DNA of 15,889 nucleotides from Coriobacteriales bacterium (lineage in GTDB: Bacteria; Actinomycetota; Coriobacteriia; Coriobacteriales; JAEZZM01). The stretch lies in NCBI GenBank assembly GCA_029983705.1, contig JASBYZ010000030.1:1-15889 (forward strand). The letters run 5' to 3'. Numbering within the stretch: the stretch's first letter is position 1; each line of letters begins with the position of its first letter. The translations under genes were made by a program, and so were the position numbers. Positions 7,683 to 14,712 of the stretch are shown here, piece by piece. The notes under the pieces were generated by a model. That model made no database searches, had not been told where the DNA came from, and saw nothing but the letters and a program-made list of their open reading frames with translations.

Positions 7683-9320
7683 TTAGTACATTCCGCCTGC
7701 GCCACCAGCTGCAGCAGCTTGTGAGATAGCGTCTTCAATGCTGGTATCTTTTGGAACATCGCTTACCGTAGCTTCAGTGATAAGGATAAGTCCAGCAATA
7801 GATGCAGCATTTTGTAGAGCAGTTCTTGTTACCTTAACTGGGTCTAAAACACCCATCTCAATCATATCGCCGTACTTACCAGTCTTTGAGTTTAGGCCCT
7901 CACCTGGTTTAAGTGAGCGAACCTTCTCAACAACAACTGATCCCTCGTAACCTGCATTAGCAGAGATAGTAGCAAGAGGAGCACTCAGTGCCTTTCTTAC
8001 GATAGCAACACCAATCTTCTCTTCTTCATCTTCAAACTCTAAGTTATCAAGAGCCTTCTCTGCGTTAAGAAGTGCAATACCACCTCCTGCAACAATGCCT
8101 TCTTCGACAGCAGCACGAGTAGCTTGAAGTGCATCTTCAATTCTTGACTTAACTTCTTTAAGCTCTGCCTCAGTTGCAGCACCAACCTTAATTACTGCTA
8201 CACCACCAGCAAGTTTAGCAAGTCTCTCTTGAAGTTTTTCTTTATCAAAGTCAGACTCAGTGCGCTCAATTTCAGACTTGATTATGTTTACACGCTCATC
8301 AATCTTTGCCTTATCGCCCGCACCATCAACAATAACGGTGTTGTCTTTGCCAACCTTAACGCTCTTAGCCTCACCAAGCATATCAATAGTGAGATCAGAG
8401 AGGTTAACACCAAGCTCTTGCATAGCAACCTGACCACCGGTAACAATAGCAATATCTTCAAGCATACGCTTTCTTCTATCACCATAACCTGGAGCCTTAA
8501 CTGCAACTACATTAAGGGTACCGCGTAGTTTGTTTAAGATTAAGGTTGCAAGTGCCTCACCATCAACATCTTCAGCCACAATTAAGAGCGGACGAGAAGA
8601 CTTCATTACAGCCTCTAACACATCAATGATGTCTTGGATTGAAGAAATCTTTTGATCAGTTAATAGGATGTATGGATTTTGGAGGCTTGCCTGCATTTTG
8701 TCTGTGTCAGTTACCATGTAAGGTGAGATGTAGCCCTTATCAAACTGCATACCTTCTACAGTTTCAATGTCTACACCAAAGGTTTGTGAATCCTCAACGG
8801 TGATAACACCATCTTTGCCAACGATGTCCATAGCCTCGGCAATTTTTGCACCAATCTGCTCATCGCCTGCAGAAATTGAACCAACGTTTGCAATTTGCTC
8901 TGAAGAAGATACCTCGATTGCATCCTCTTTCATTTGGTCAACAACAGCCTGAACTGCTCTATCAACACCGCGTCTAATAGCAAGTGGGTTTGCGCCAGCA
9001 GTTACGTTTCTTAAGCCCTCATTTACCAATACTTGAGCAAGTAAGGTTGCAGTGGTAGTACCGTCACCAGCTGCATCATTGGTTTTAACTGCTACTTCTT
9101 TAACAAGTTGAGCACCCATGTCCTCAAGCTCGTTTTCAAGCTCAATTTCTTTAGCAACAGTTACACCGTCGTTAGTAATGGTAGGAGCACCGTATGATCT
9201 TTTAAGTGCAACATATCTACCCTTAGGGCCAAGGGTAACTTTAACCGCATCAGAAAGTGTGTTAACACCACGCGCAAGTGCTGCACGTGCGTCTGAATCA
9301 AAAAATATTTGTTTTGCCAT
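7683..9320 (-). CDS. groEL: Chaperonin GroEL (Hsp60)
   Basis: This 545-residue ATP-dependent chaperonin forms the folding chamber capped by GroES. The sequence is canonical along its whole length: VTLGPKGR at 28-35, the nucleotide-binding GDGTTT at 85-90 with the catalytic Asp86, and ATRAAVEEGIVAGGG in the equatorial domain carrying the second ATPase Asp just before it. The C-terminus ends in a short Gly-rich GGAGGMY rather than a long GGM repeat. The ATG at 9320 has a strong GAGAGGG ribosome binding site. The gene is 27 bp downstream of groES and followed by a clear terminator, so the two form a closed operon. Confidence 0.98.
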   Translation of the reverse strand: MAKQIFFDSDARAALARGVNTLSDAVKVTLGPKGRYVALKRSYGAPTITNDGVTVAKEIELENELEDMGAQLVKEVAVKTNDAAGDGTTTATLLAQVLVNEGLRNVTAGANPLAIRRGVDRAVQAVVDQMKEDAIEVSSSEQIANVGSISAGDEQIGAKIAEAMDIVGKDGVITVEDSQTFGVDIETVEGMQFDKGYISPYMVTDTDKMQASLQNPYILLTDQKISSIQDIIDVLEAVMKSSRPLLIVAEDVDGEALATLILNKLRGTLNVVAVKAPGYGDRRKRMLEDIAIVTGGQVAMQELGVNLSDLTIDMLGEAKSVKVGKDNTVIVDGAGDKAKIDERVNIIKSEIERTESDFDKEKLQERLAKLAGGVAVIKVGAATEAELKEVKSRIEDALQATRAAVEEGIVAGGGIALLNAEKALDNLEFEDEEEKIGVAIVRKALSAPLATISANAGYEGSVVVEKVRSLKPGEGLNSKTGKYGDMIEMGVLDPVKVTRTALQNAASIAGLILITEATVSDVPKDTSIEDAISQAAAAGGAGGMY

Positions 9321-9347
9321 AATAATTAAATCCCTCTCACAACTTAG

Positions 9348-9635
9348 TTATTCAACGATTGCGTAAATATCTTCTGAACGTAAGATGAGAAGCTCATCCT
9401 CGTCTACCTTTACCTCAGTACCACCAAATTTGCTGTAGATAACCTTGTCTCCAACCTTAACGTCAACAGGAATTCTATTGCCGTCCTTGTCAAGCTTACC
9501 TTCGCCTACTGCAAGTACTTCACCGCGTTGTGGCTTTTCTTGAGATGAGCTCGTGAGATAAAGTCCTGATTGAGTCTGAGTTTTAGCCTCTTCTGGCTTT
9601 ACGATAACGCGATCACCAAGTGGTCTCAATTTCAT
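9348..9635 (-). CDS. groES: Co-chaperonin GroES (Hsp10)
   Basis: This 95-residue lid of the GroEL chamber begins MKLRPLGDRVIVKP, the standard family start. The mobile-loop region (about residues 17-32) includes SGLYLTSSSQEKP, and the C-terminal half has the usual VGDKVIYSKFGGTEV. The frame can be extended three codons upstream to a TTG at 9644, but I prefer the ATG at 9635. The ribosome binding site GAAAGGA (minus strand, 9652-9646) is 10 bases from the ATG and only 1 base from the TTG, and the ATG gives the usual N-terminus. It is the first gene of the groES-groEL operon. Confidence 0.96.
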   Translation of the reverse strand: MKLRPLGDRVIVKPEEAKTQTQSGLYLTSSSQEKPQRGEVLAVGEGKLDKDGNRIPVDVKVGDKVIYSKFGGTEVKVDEDELLILRSEDIYAIVE

Positions 9636-9664
9636 AAACGTCAAATCCTTTCAACTTTCAAGCT

Positions 9665-9681
9665 TCCTCTGGAACAGAGGA
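9665..9681 (-). promoter_or_regulatory. Leader hairpin upstream of groES
   Basis: TCCTCTG (9665-9671) and CAGAGGA (9675-9681) form a perfect 7-bp stem with a 3-base loop. It lies 13 bases upstream of the groES ribosome binding site and downstream of the candidate promoter, so it would be in the mRNA leader. It is the only clear dyad there and could be an operator or an RNA element. Confidence 0.5.
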
Positions 9682-9937
9682 TTTCTAATAACGTATATAG
9701 TAGTACCCTAATTATTCAAGTATAAGCAAAATATATTAGAAAACCTAACAAGAACACACTTAGATTTTATGAAATATCTGAGACAAGATTTACCTAGTCT
9801 TTTAATAGGATTTCCAAGAATTATTTTTTTCCGCTTATCATGCAATTTATACATATATCGAATTTAAATAGATGCAATCAAGAGAAACTCAAGTTATAAT
9901 TTCAACGGACTATTGTCAAACGGAAATAATTCAACCC

Positions 9938-9945
9938 AGAGGAGA
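9938..9945 (+). promoter_or_regulatory. Ribosome binding site that decides the hydrogenase small-subunit start
   Basis: AGAGGAGA is the only strong Shine-Dalgarno sequence near the start of the small-subunit gene. It is 10 bases from the TTG at 9956 but 31 from the ATG at 9977 and lies inside the longer frame from 9872, so it supports initiation at 9956. Confidence 0.55.
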
Positions 9946-9955
9946 TGTGATTGGA

Positions 9956-11104
9956 TTGCAGCTTCAAAACAAAACTATGTGGGAGCATTTCCAGGACCGT
10001 GGTTTAAGCAGACGTACTTTCTTAAAGTCATGCCTTGCTTTAACTGCAGTGTTGGGATTGTCCCCGAGCGAGTTTCCTCGCGTAGCTGAAGCAGCTGAAA
10101 CTAAAAAGCTTCCAGTTGTTATCTGGCTACACGGTCATGAATGCACCGGCTGCGACGAAGCATTTATCAGATCTACTTCGCCATACACTTCAGATGTGAT
10201 TTTAAACATGATTTCGCTCGAGTCAAGTCATTTATTATCATCTGCATTTGGTGAAGCATTTAATGCACACCTAGAAAAGACCATGGAAGACTACGATAGT
10301 CAGTATTTACTTGCTATAGAAGGTGCCGTACCACTTGATGATGACGGAACATCATGCATGACCGGAGGCCACACCTTCAAGCACGAACTTGAAAAAGTTT
10401 CAGCAGGTGCTGCAGCAGTTATTGAATATGGCTCATGTGCTACCTGGGGAGGAATTCAAGCAGCAGCTCCTAACCCAACTGGCTCAGTAACTACCTCTGA
10501 CGTAGTTAAGGGTAAGCCAGTTATTAAGGTTCCAGGCTGCCCTCCTATTCCTGAGGTAATGACTGGTGTCATCATGCACTATGCACTCTTTGGTGAGCTA
10601 CCACCGGTTGACCAAGTTGGTAGACCACTTCAATTCTACGGAAACCGTATCCACGATACCTGCTATAAGCGTCCTTTCTTTGACTCAGGTAAGTTTGTAG
10701 AAAAATTTGACGATGAGGGCGCTAAAAAAGGTTGGTGTCTCTACAAGGTTGGTTGCAGAGGACCTGTTGCATACAACTCATGCGGTAACATGCGTTGGTG
10801 GGAAGGTCTTTCTTACCCAATCCAAGCTGGACACGGCTGCATTGGTTGCTCAGAAAAAGACTTCTGGGATAATGACCAGTTCTACGACCGTCTTCCAAGC
10901 ATCCCAACTCCAAATGCCGTAATAGACGCAGATACCGTTGGTCTTGTTGGAACTGCTGCAGTTGTGGGCGCAATTGGTGTTCACGCAGCAATTACCACCT
11001 TTGTAAACAAACATGAGCAAAGCAAAAAGGATAAAGAGCAAAAAGCTCATGAAGCTCATATACAAGACAAGCAAACGGTAAGCAAAAACGACTTAGGAGA
11101 ATAG
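9956..11104 (+). CDS. hyaA: [NiFe]-hydrogenase small subunit, group 1, Tat-exported
   Basis: This subunit carries the Fe-S relay from the active site of an uptake hydrogenase to cytochrome b. From TTG 9956 it is 382 residues. A Tat signal SRRTFLK is at 18-24, with cleavage near AEA-AE (about residue 46). Proximal-cluster ligands are Cys63, Cys66 (ECTGC), Cys161 (GSCATWGG) and Cys195 (PGCPP). The medial/distal ligands lie in IHDTCY, GWCLYKVGC and HGCIGC. A C-terminal membrane anchor (DTVGLVG to ITTF) is followed by a charged tail. The two supernumerary cysteines of O2-tolerant enzymes are glycines here (65 and 166), so an O2-sensitive enzyme is expected. The frame is open back to an ATG at 9872, and an ATG at 9977 is also possible. 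TTG 9956 is chosen for its ribosome binding site and its HyaA-like N-region. It is the first gene of the hya operon. Confidence 0.93.
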   Translation: MQLQNKTMWEHFQDRGLSRRTFLKSCLALTAVLGLSPSEFPRVAEAAETKKLPVVIWLHGHECTGCDEAFIRSTSPYTSDVILNMISLESSHLLSSAFGEAFNAHLEKTMEDYDSQYLLAIEGAVPLDDDGTSCMTGGHTFKHELEKVSAGAAAVIEYGSCATWGGIQAAAPNPTGSVTTSDVVKGKPVIKVPGCPPIPEVMTGVIMHYALFGELPPVDQVGRPLQFYGNRIHDTCYKRPFFDSGKFVEKFDDEGAKKGWCLYKVGCRGPVAYNSCGNMRWWEGLSYPIQAGHGCIGCSEKDFWDNDQFYDRLPSIPTPNAVIDADTVGLVGTAAVVGAIGVHAAITTFVNKHEQSKKDKEQKAHEAHIQDKQTVSKNDLGE

Positions 11105-11105
11105 C

Positions 11106-12977
11106 GTGAAAAGAGTTGTAGTTGATCCAGTAACTCGTATTGAAGGTCACCTGCGCGTTGAGATTACCGTTGATGAATCAAACGGTAAAATTTCAGACGC
11201 ACTTTCAACAGGTACCGCATGGCGAGGTATTGAGGTCGTAAGTAAAAATAGAGACCCGCGTGATGTGTGGGCATTTATAGGACGTATTTGTGGTGTTTGT
11301 ACTTCAACCCACTCTCTTGCATCACTGAGAGCAGTAGAAGATGCCCTACAAATTACCATCCCTAAAAACGCTAACTTTATTAGAAACATCATGGACGGCT
11401 CACAAACTGTTCATGACCACACCGTGCACTTCTACCACCTTCATGCACTTGACTGGGTATCTCCAATTGAGGCCTTGAGTGCAGATCCTGAAAAGACTGC
11501 AAAACTACAGGTAGAGACCTTAAAGAAATATAATGTAACCGGACTCTCAAGAAGAAACCAAACCCTTGATTCTGAGTCATTCTCTAAAGAGTTTCCTCCT
11601 GCAACCCCACAATACTTTGCAGCAATTCAAGCAAAAATTCAAAAGATTGTGGATTCTGGTCAGACTGGTATTTTCTCAGCAAACTACTGGGATCATGAGA
11701 ACTATAAGATTTTATCGCCAGAAGCACACCTCATGGCTGTATCTCACTACTTAAACGTACTTGATAGACAGTCAGAGATTGTAATTCCTCAAGTTGTATT
11801 TGGTGGTAAAAACCCTCACCCACACTACATTGTTGGTGGTATGCCATGCTCAATTTCTATGAATGACATGAACGCACCAATCAACACCATGAGACTTGCT
11901 GCAGTTGATAAATCAATCAACTTAAGCCAAAACATCATTAACTACTACTACCTCCCTGATATCCTCACCATTGGTAAAGCCTTCATTGATGCAGGCATTA
12001 CTGACGGTGGCGGTCTTTCAAAGGTAAGAGTGATGGGTTACGGAGAAGCTCCAGATGAAACCTACTCAGGTACTTCTAACGGAGACTACAACAAGCAGTG
12101 TCTAGTTCGCTCAAACGGTGTAGTTGAAGACTTTGCCAAGGGCGTAGAAAACGCTAAGTTCTATAACCTTGAAGGCGAAGACTTCATGAACCCAGAAATT
12201 ATTCAAGAAGCAGTAGATCACGCTTGGTACAAATACCCTGAAGGAAGCAGCGAGCTTCATCCAAGTGACGGTGTAACTGAGGCTGCATATGATGCGGGAA
12301 CTGAGTGGGTTAACCTTGATGAGACCAAGAAATACTCTTGGATTAAGTCTCCTACCTGGTACGGAAAGCCCGTTGAGGTAGGACCTCTTGCTAAATATAT
12401 GATTGTATATACCAAGGTAAAGCAAGGTCACATCACTGAGCCTACCTGGGCTGAGCAACTTATTGTTGAGCAAATTGAAACCGTTTCAAGCCTCCTTGGC
12501 TTAAAGCCCGAAGAGTGGATGCCTTCAACTGTTGGACGCACCGCTTGTCGTGCACTTGATGCACAGCTTGGTTCAAGCCTTGAGCGCTACTTCTATGATG
12601 CGCTAGTAAATAACATCAATGCTGGTGATACCTCTGTTGCAAACACTGAAAAGTGGGATCCAACCACCTGGCCTGAGGAGTGCAAGGGTGTTGGTATTCA
12701 TGAGGCACCTCGTGGAGCTTTAGGACACTGGGTTAACATCACTAAGGGCGAAGTATCAAACTACCAGGCTGTTGTTCCAACTACCTGGAATGCAATGCCT
12801 CGTCTTGCAAATGGTGAACAAGGCGCATACGAGCTATGCATGATTGATACTCACATAGCAGCTCCAGACAAGCCTCTTGAAGTTGTAAGAGGTCTTCACT
12901 CATTTGACCCTTGTCTAGCTTGTGCAACACACCTTTACAAAAAAGACGGTAGCAAAATTACTAGTCGAGAAGTGTAG
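11106..12977 (+). CDS. hyaB: [NiFe]-hydrogenase large (catalytic) subunit
   Basis: This 623-residue subunit binds the Ni-Fe centre that splits H2 into protons and electrons. The N-terminal L1 motif RICGVC gives Cys62 and Cys65, and the C-terminal L2 motif DPCLACATH gives Cys603 and Cys606. The precursor continues 14 residues beyond His609 (LYKKDGSKITSREV), as expected for a protein cleaved after His by the dedicated endopeptidase encoded two genes downstream. There is no signal peptide of its own: such subunits cross the membrane with the Tat-bearing small subunit. It starts at GTG 11106, one base after the small-subunit stop, with AGGAGA at 11095-11100. VDPVTRIEGHLR at the N-terminus is typical of the family. 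Confidence 0.97.
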   Translation: MKRVVVDPVTRIEGHLRVEITVDESNGKISDALSTGTAWRGIEVVSKNRDPRDVWAFIGRICGVCTSTHSLASLRAVEDALQITIPKNANFIRNIMDGSQTVHDHTVHFYHLHALDWVSPIEALSADPEKTAKLQVETLKKYNVTGLSRRNQTLDSESFSKEFPPATPQYFAAIQAKIQKIVDSGQTGIFSANYWDHENYKILSPEAHLMAVSHYLNVLDRQSEIVIPQVVFGGKNPHPHYIVGGMPCSISMNDMNAPINTMRLAAVDKSINLSQNIINYYYLPDILTIGKAFIDAGITDGGGLSKVRVMGYGEAPDETYSGTSNGDYNKQCLVRSNGVVEDFAKGVENAKFYNLEGEDFMNPEIIQEAVDHAWYKYPEGSSELHPSDGVTEAAYDAGTEWVNLDETKKYSWIKSPTWYGKPVEVGPLAKYMIVYTKVKQGHITEPTWAEQLIVEQIETVSSLLGLKPEEWMPSTVGRTACRALDAQLGSSLERYFYDALVNNINAGDTSVANTEKWDPTTWPEECKGVGIHEAPRGALGHWVNITKGEVSNYQAVVPTTWNAMPRLANGEQGAYELCMIDTHIAAPDKPLEVVRGLHSFDPCLACATHLYKKDGSKITSREV

Positions 12978-12986
12978 GGAGTAGTT

Positions 12987-13829
12987 ATGCATCAGCCAAA
13001 AGAAAAGATAGGAATTAGGCTCTTTAGTGGCTTTACCAGACTCTTTCACTGGGTGATGGTAGTTTGTGTTCTCGTTCTCTTCTTTACCGGACTCTACATT
13101 GGAGACCCTGGATATAACTCCTTAGTTGGAGAAGAGCCAACTTATGCTGTGAACTCACTCTTATCTATGTCACTTATAAGAAAGATTCACTTTATTACCG
13201 CCTACGTTCTTACTATTAGCGTGCTCTTAAAGATTTACGGCTGGATTATTAATCCTGCAGATAGACTTATGCCACGCTTTCATAAGAAGAAGTTTTGGGA
13301 AGGTTTGGTATGGGGTGTAAAGCACTACCTCTTCATGCCTCATGAAGAGCGCCCTTACCTGCGTAACTCTCTTGCAAGATTTTCTTACTTCTTAATCTAT
13401 GTAGCTTTGATTTTAATCATCATCACTGGATTTTCCATGCTTGCAATGATTGATCCAACTTCAATCTGGGGAAAACTTTTCCTCCCAATTAACTTGCTCT
13501 TTACTGAATACCAAATACACCAAATTCACCATATTTTGGCTTGGATTTTTATCGTGTTTATGGTTGTTCATATGTATATGGCATTTAGATCTGACTACAT
13601 GGAACAAGACGGCGAGATTTCATCAATGATCTCTGGTTATAAGTTCTTTGACCACAGACCATATGACGCTGAAGATGTTCCTGCAGTAGACCAGGTATTT
13701 CCACTTGAAGAAGGTCATGAAAAAAAGCCAAAGCTTAAAAAAGCTCATAAGAAAAAGCTTATTAAGCCTAAGGATGAGCCAAATCTTGAGCTTAAAAAAC
13801 AAGAGAGCTCAAAGGAAATTAATGCGTAA
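12987..13829 (+). CDS. hyaC: Ni/Fe-hydrogenase b-type cytochrome subunit
   Basis: This 280-residue membrane protein anchors the hydrogenase dimer and hands electrons to the quinone pool through two b haems. Four hydrophobic segments are visible: about 20-39, 66-88, 129-152 and 180-202. Candidate haem ligands are His21 (RLFHW), His68 (RKIHF) and the histidines of HQIHH and VVHMY in the last segment, as in HyaC. The C-terminal 40 residues (241-280) are strongly Lys/Glu-rich and not part of the known fold. The start has GGGAG ahead of ATG 12987, nine bases after the large-subunit stop, so translation is probably coupled. Menaquinone as acceptor is inference. Confidence 0.93.
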   Translation: MHQPKEKIGIRLFSGFTRLFHWVMVVCVLVLFFTGLYIGDPGYNSLVGEEPTYAVNSLLSMSLIRKIHFITAYVLTISVLLKIYGWIINPADRLMPRFHKKKFWEGLVWGVKHYLFMPHEERPYLRNSLARFSYFLIYVALILIIITGFSMLAMIDPTSIWGKLFLPINLLFTEYQIHQIHHILAWIFIVFMVVHMYMAFRSDYMEQDGEISSMISGYKFFDHRPYDAEDVPAVDQVFPLEEGHEKKPKLKKAHKKKLIKPKDEPNLELKKQESSKEINA

Positions 13830-13837
13830 AGGCCAGT

Positions 13838-14359
13838 ATGAATAGAGAATCTATTTTTGGGCCCACCCCAAGTATTTGCGTACTTGGGGTGGGCAATTTA
13901 TTGCTTGGAGATGAAGGACTGGGCGTTCATGCAATAAATTATCTAAAAGACAATTACAACTTTAGCCCAGAGATTAACCTAGTAGAGGGCGGCACCATGG
14001 GTATGGAGCTTCTCATCTACATTAAGGGGTCTAAAAAAGTACTCCTGCTTGATGCTATTGATACAGAAGGCAAGGCCGGAGAACTTCTGCATTTTTCTCA
14101 CAGCGAACTTGACCGCTTTTTTACCCGAGATATCTCAGCCCACGAAATTGGTGTTCAGGATATTCTCTTTATAAATAGCCTAAGCGATGACAGCGAGGTA
14201 AATGAGCTTGAAATAAGTGTGATTGGAATGATTCCTGAATCTCTTGAAGCATCAACAAGCTTAAGTGATACCTGTCAGGCAAACTTTGATGCAATGATTA
14301 AAGAGGTCTTATCTCAGCTTGAAAGCTGGGGCATAGCTTATAGCACTAAGGAGAACTAA
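13838..14359 (+). CDS. hyaD: Hydrogenase maturation endopeptidase (HyaD/HybD family)
   Basis: This 173-residue nickel-dependent checkpoint protease removes the C-terminal peptide of the large subunit after Ni-Fe insertion. The family motif GVGNLLLGDEGLGV is at 17-30. Expected nickel-binding residues are Glu26, Asp72 (LLLDAID) and His102 (SAHEIG), matching Glu16, Asp62 and His93 of HybD. Its target is the large subunit two genes upstream, which has the matching 14-residue tail. ATG 13838 follows the cytochrome stop by 8 bases with AAAGG upstream. A striking perfect inverted repeat (13861-13894) lies within codons 9-19. Confidence 0.93.
   Translation: MNRESIFGPTPSICVLGVGNLLLGDEGLGVHAINYLKDNYNFSPEINLVEGGTMGMELLIYIKGSKKVLLLDAIDTEGKAGELLHFSHSELDRFFTRDISAHEIGVQDILFINSLSDDSEVNELEISVIGMIPESLEASTSLSDTCQANFDAMIKEVLSQLESWGIAYSTKEN
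13861..13894 (+). repeat. Perfect 14-bp inverted repeat (RNA hairpin) inside the start of the protease gene
   Basis: GCCCACCCCAAGTA (13861-13874) and TACTTGGGGTGGGC (13881-13894) are exact reverse complements around a TTTGCG loop. The left arm encodes the variable PTPS region and the right arm the conserved VLGVG. The arms are far more GC-rich than their surroundings. The stem is followed by AATTTATT, not a U run, so it is not a standard terminator. An attenuator, processing site or mRNA 3' stabiliser for the upstream structural genes is possible. Confidence 0.85.
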
Positions 14360-14364
14360 GTTAG

Positions 14365-14712
14365 ATGCCAAATGTAAAAATTAATGCCATCATCCACGAG
14401 ATTAGCGCTGCTCTAGAAAATCTATTAGAGACAGGCGAGACTCACATTATATTTCTTGGAAAGATTGGCCTTACCGAGCCTGAGCAGGTGGAGCTGTTAC
14501 AAGAACTTGGTGAAGGCGAGCTTAAGATTTCTCTTTCTAAACTTGATGAGCCTGTTGATTGGTATGAAAGCGCTTTAAGCGGCGTATGGGTAGGCACCTT
14601 TAGAAACCACCGCGATGAGGCAGTGCTTAGAACTATTGAGGTCTGCTACTACCCAAGTATTGCAGCAAGCCAAAAAGAGGATATTAAAGAAACTCTTAAA
14701 GGCTTAAATTAG
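14365..14712 (+). CDS. HupH/HyaF-like hydrogenase expression protein, single-domain form
   Basis: This is a 115-residue soluble protein. Its centre, LLQELGEGELKISL followed by YESALSGVWVGTF and a final IEVCYYPSI (residues about 45-99), matches my recollection of the C-terminal conserved region of HupH/HyaF hydrogenase expression proteins, which act in assembly of the small subunit or the complete enzyme. Full HupH and HyaF are near 285 residues with two such segments; only one is present here, so the gene encodes a half-size version. It follows the protease gene by 5 bases, with its AAGGAGA site overlapping the end of that gene, which indicates co-translation. Its stop overlaps the convergent tsaD by 17 bp. 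The precise role is inferred from family and context. Confidence 0.75.
   Translation: MPNVKINAIIHEISAALENLLETGETHIIFLGKIGLTEPEQVELLQELGEGELKISLSKLDEPVDWYESALSGVWVGTFRNHRDEAVLRTIEVCYYPSIAASQKEDIKETLKGLN

Larger units (their letters stand above)
9636..9955. promoter_or_regulatory. Intergenic control region between groES and the hydrogenase operon
   Basis: This 320-bp, AT-rich region contains no gene I can support and must carry both divergent promoters. For groES (minus strand), TTGCTT with TACTAT after an 18-base spacer is a possible promoter (about 9730-9699). For the hydrogenase operon, TATACA at 9848-9853 is a possible -10 without a good -35. The heat-shock elements CIRCE (TTAGCACTC-N9-GAGTGCTAA) and HAIR (CTTGAGT-N7-ACTCAAG) are not present in recognisable form. 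An open frame of 28 codons (from ATG 9872) precedes the preferred hydrogenase start but looks like leader sequence. Confidence 0.45.

Noticed and set aside
8229..8528. Open frames on the plus strand across groEL (and similar ones across other genes)
   Set aside because: They lie opposite highly conserved GroEL coding sequence, have no ribosome binding sites and translate to low-complexity Ser/Thr/Leu-rich peptides; they are shadows of the real genes.
9636..9644. TTG start at 9644 giving GroES three extra residues
   Set aside because: The ribosome binding site would be only one base away, whereas the ATG at 9635 has normal spacing and gives the standard MKLRPLGDR N-terminus.
9645..9871. CIRCE or HAIR heat-shock operator upstream of groES
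   Set aside because: Neither consensus is present on reading both strands; only an unrelated 7-bp hairpin is found.
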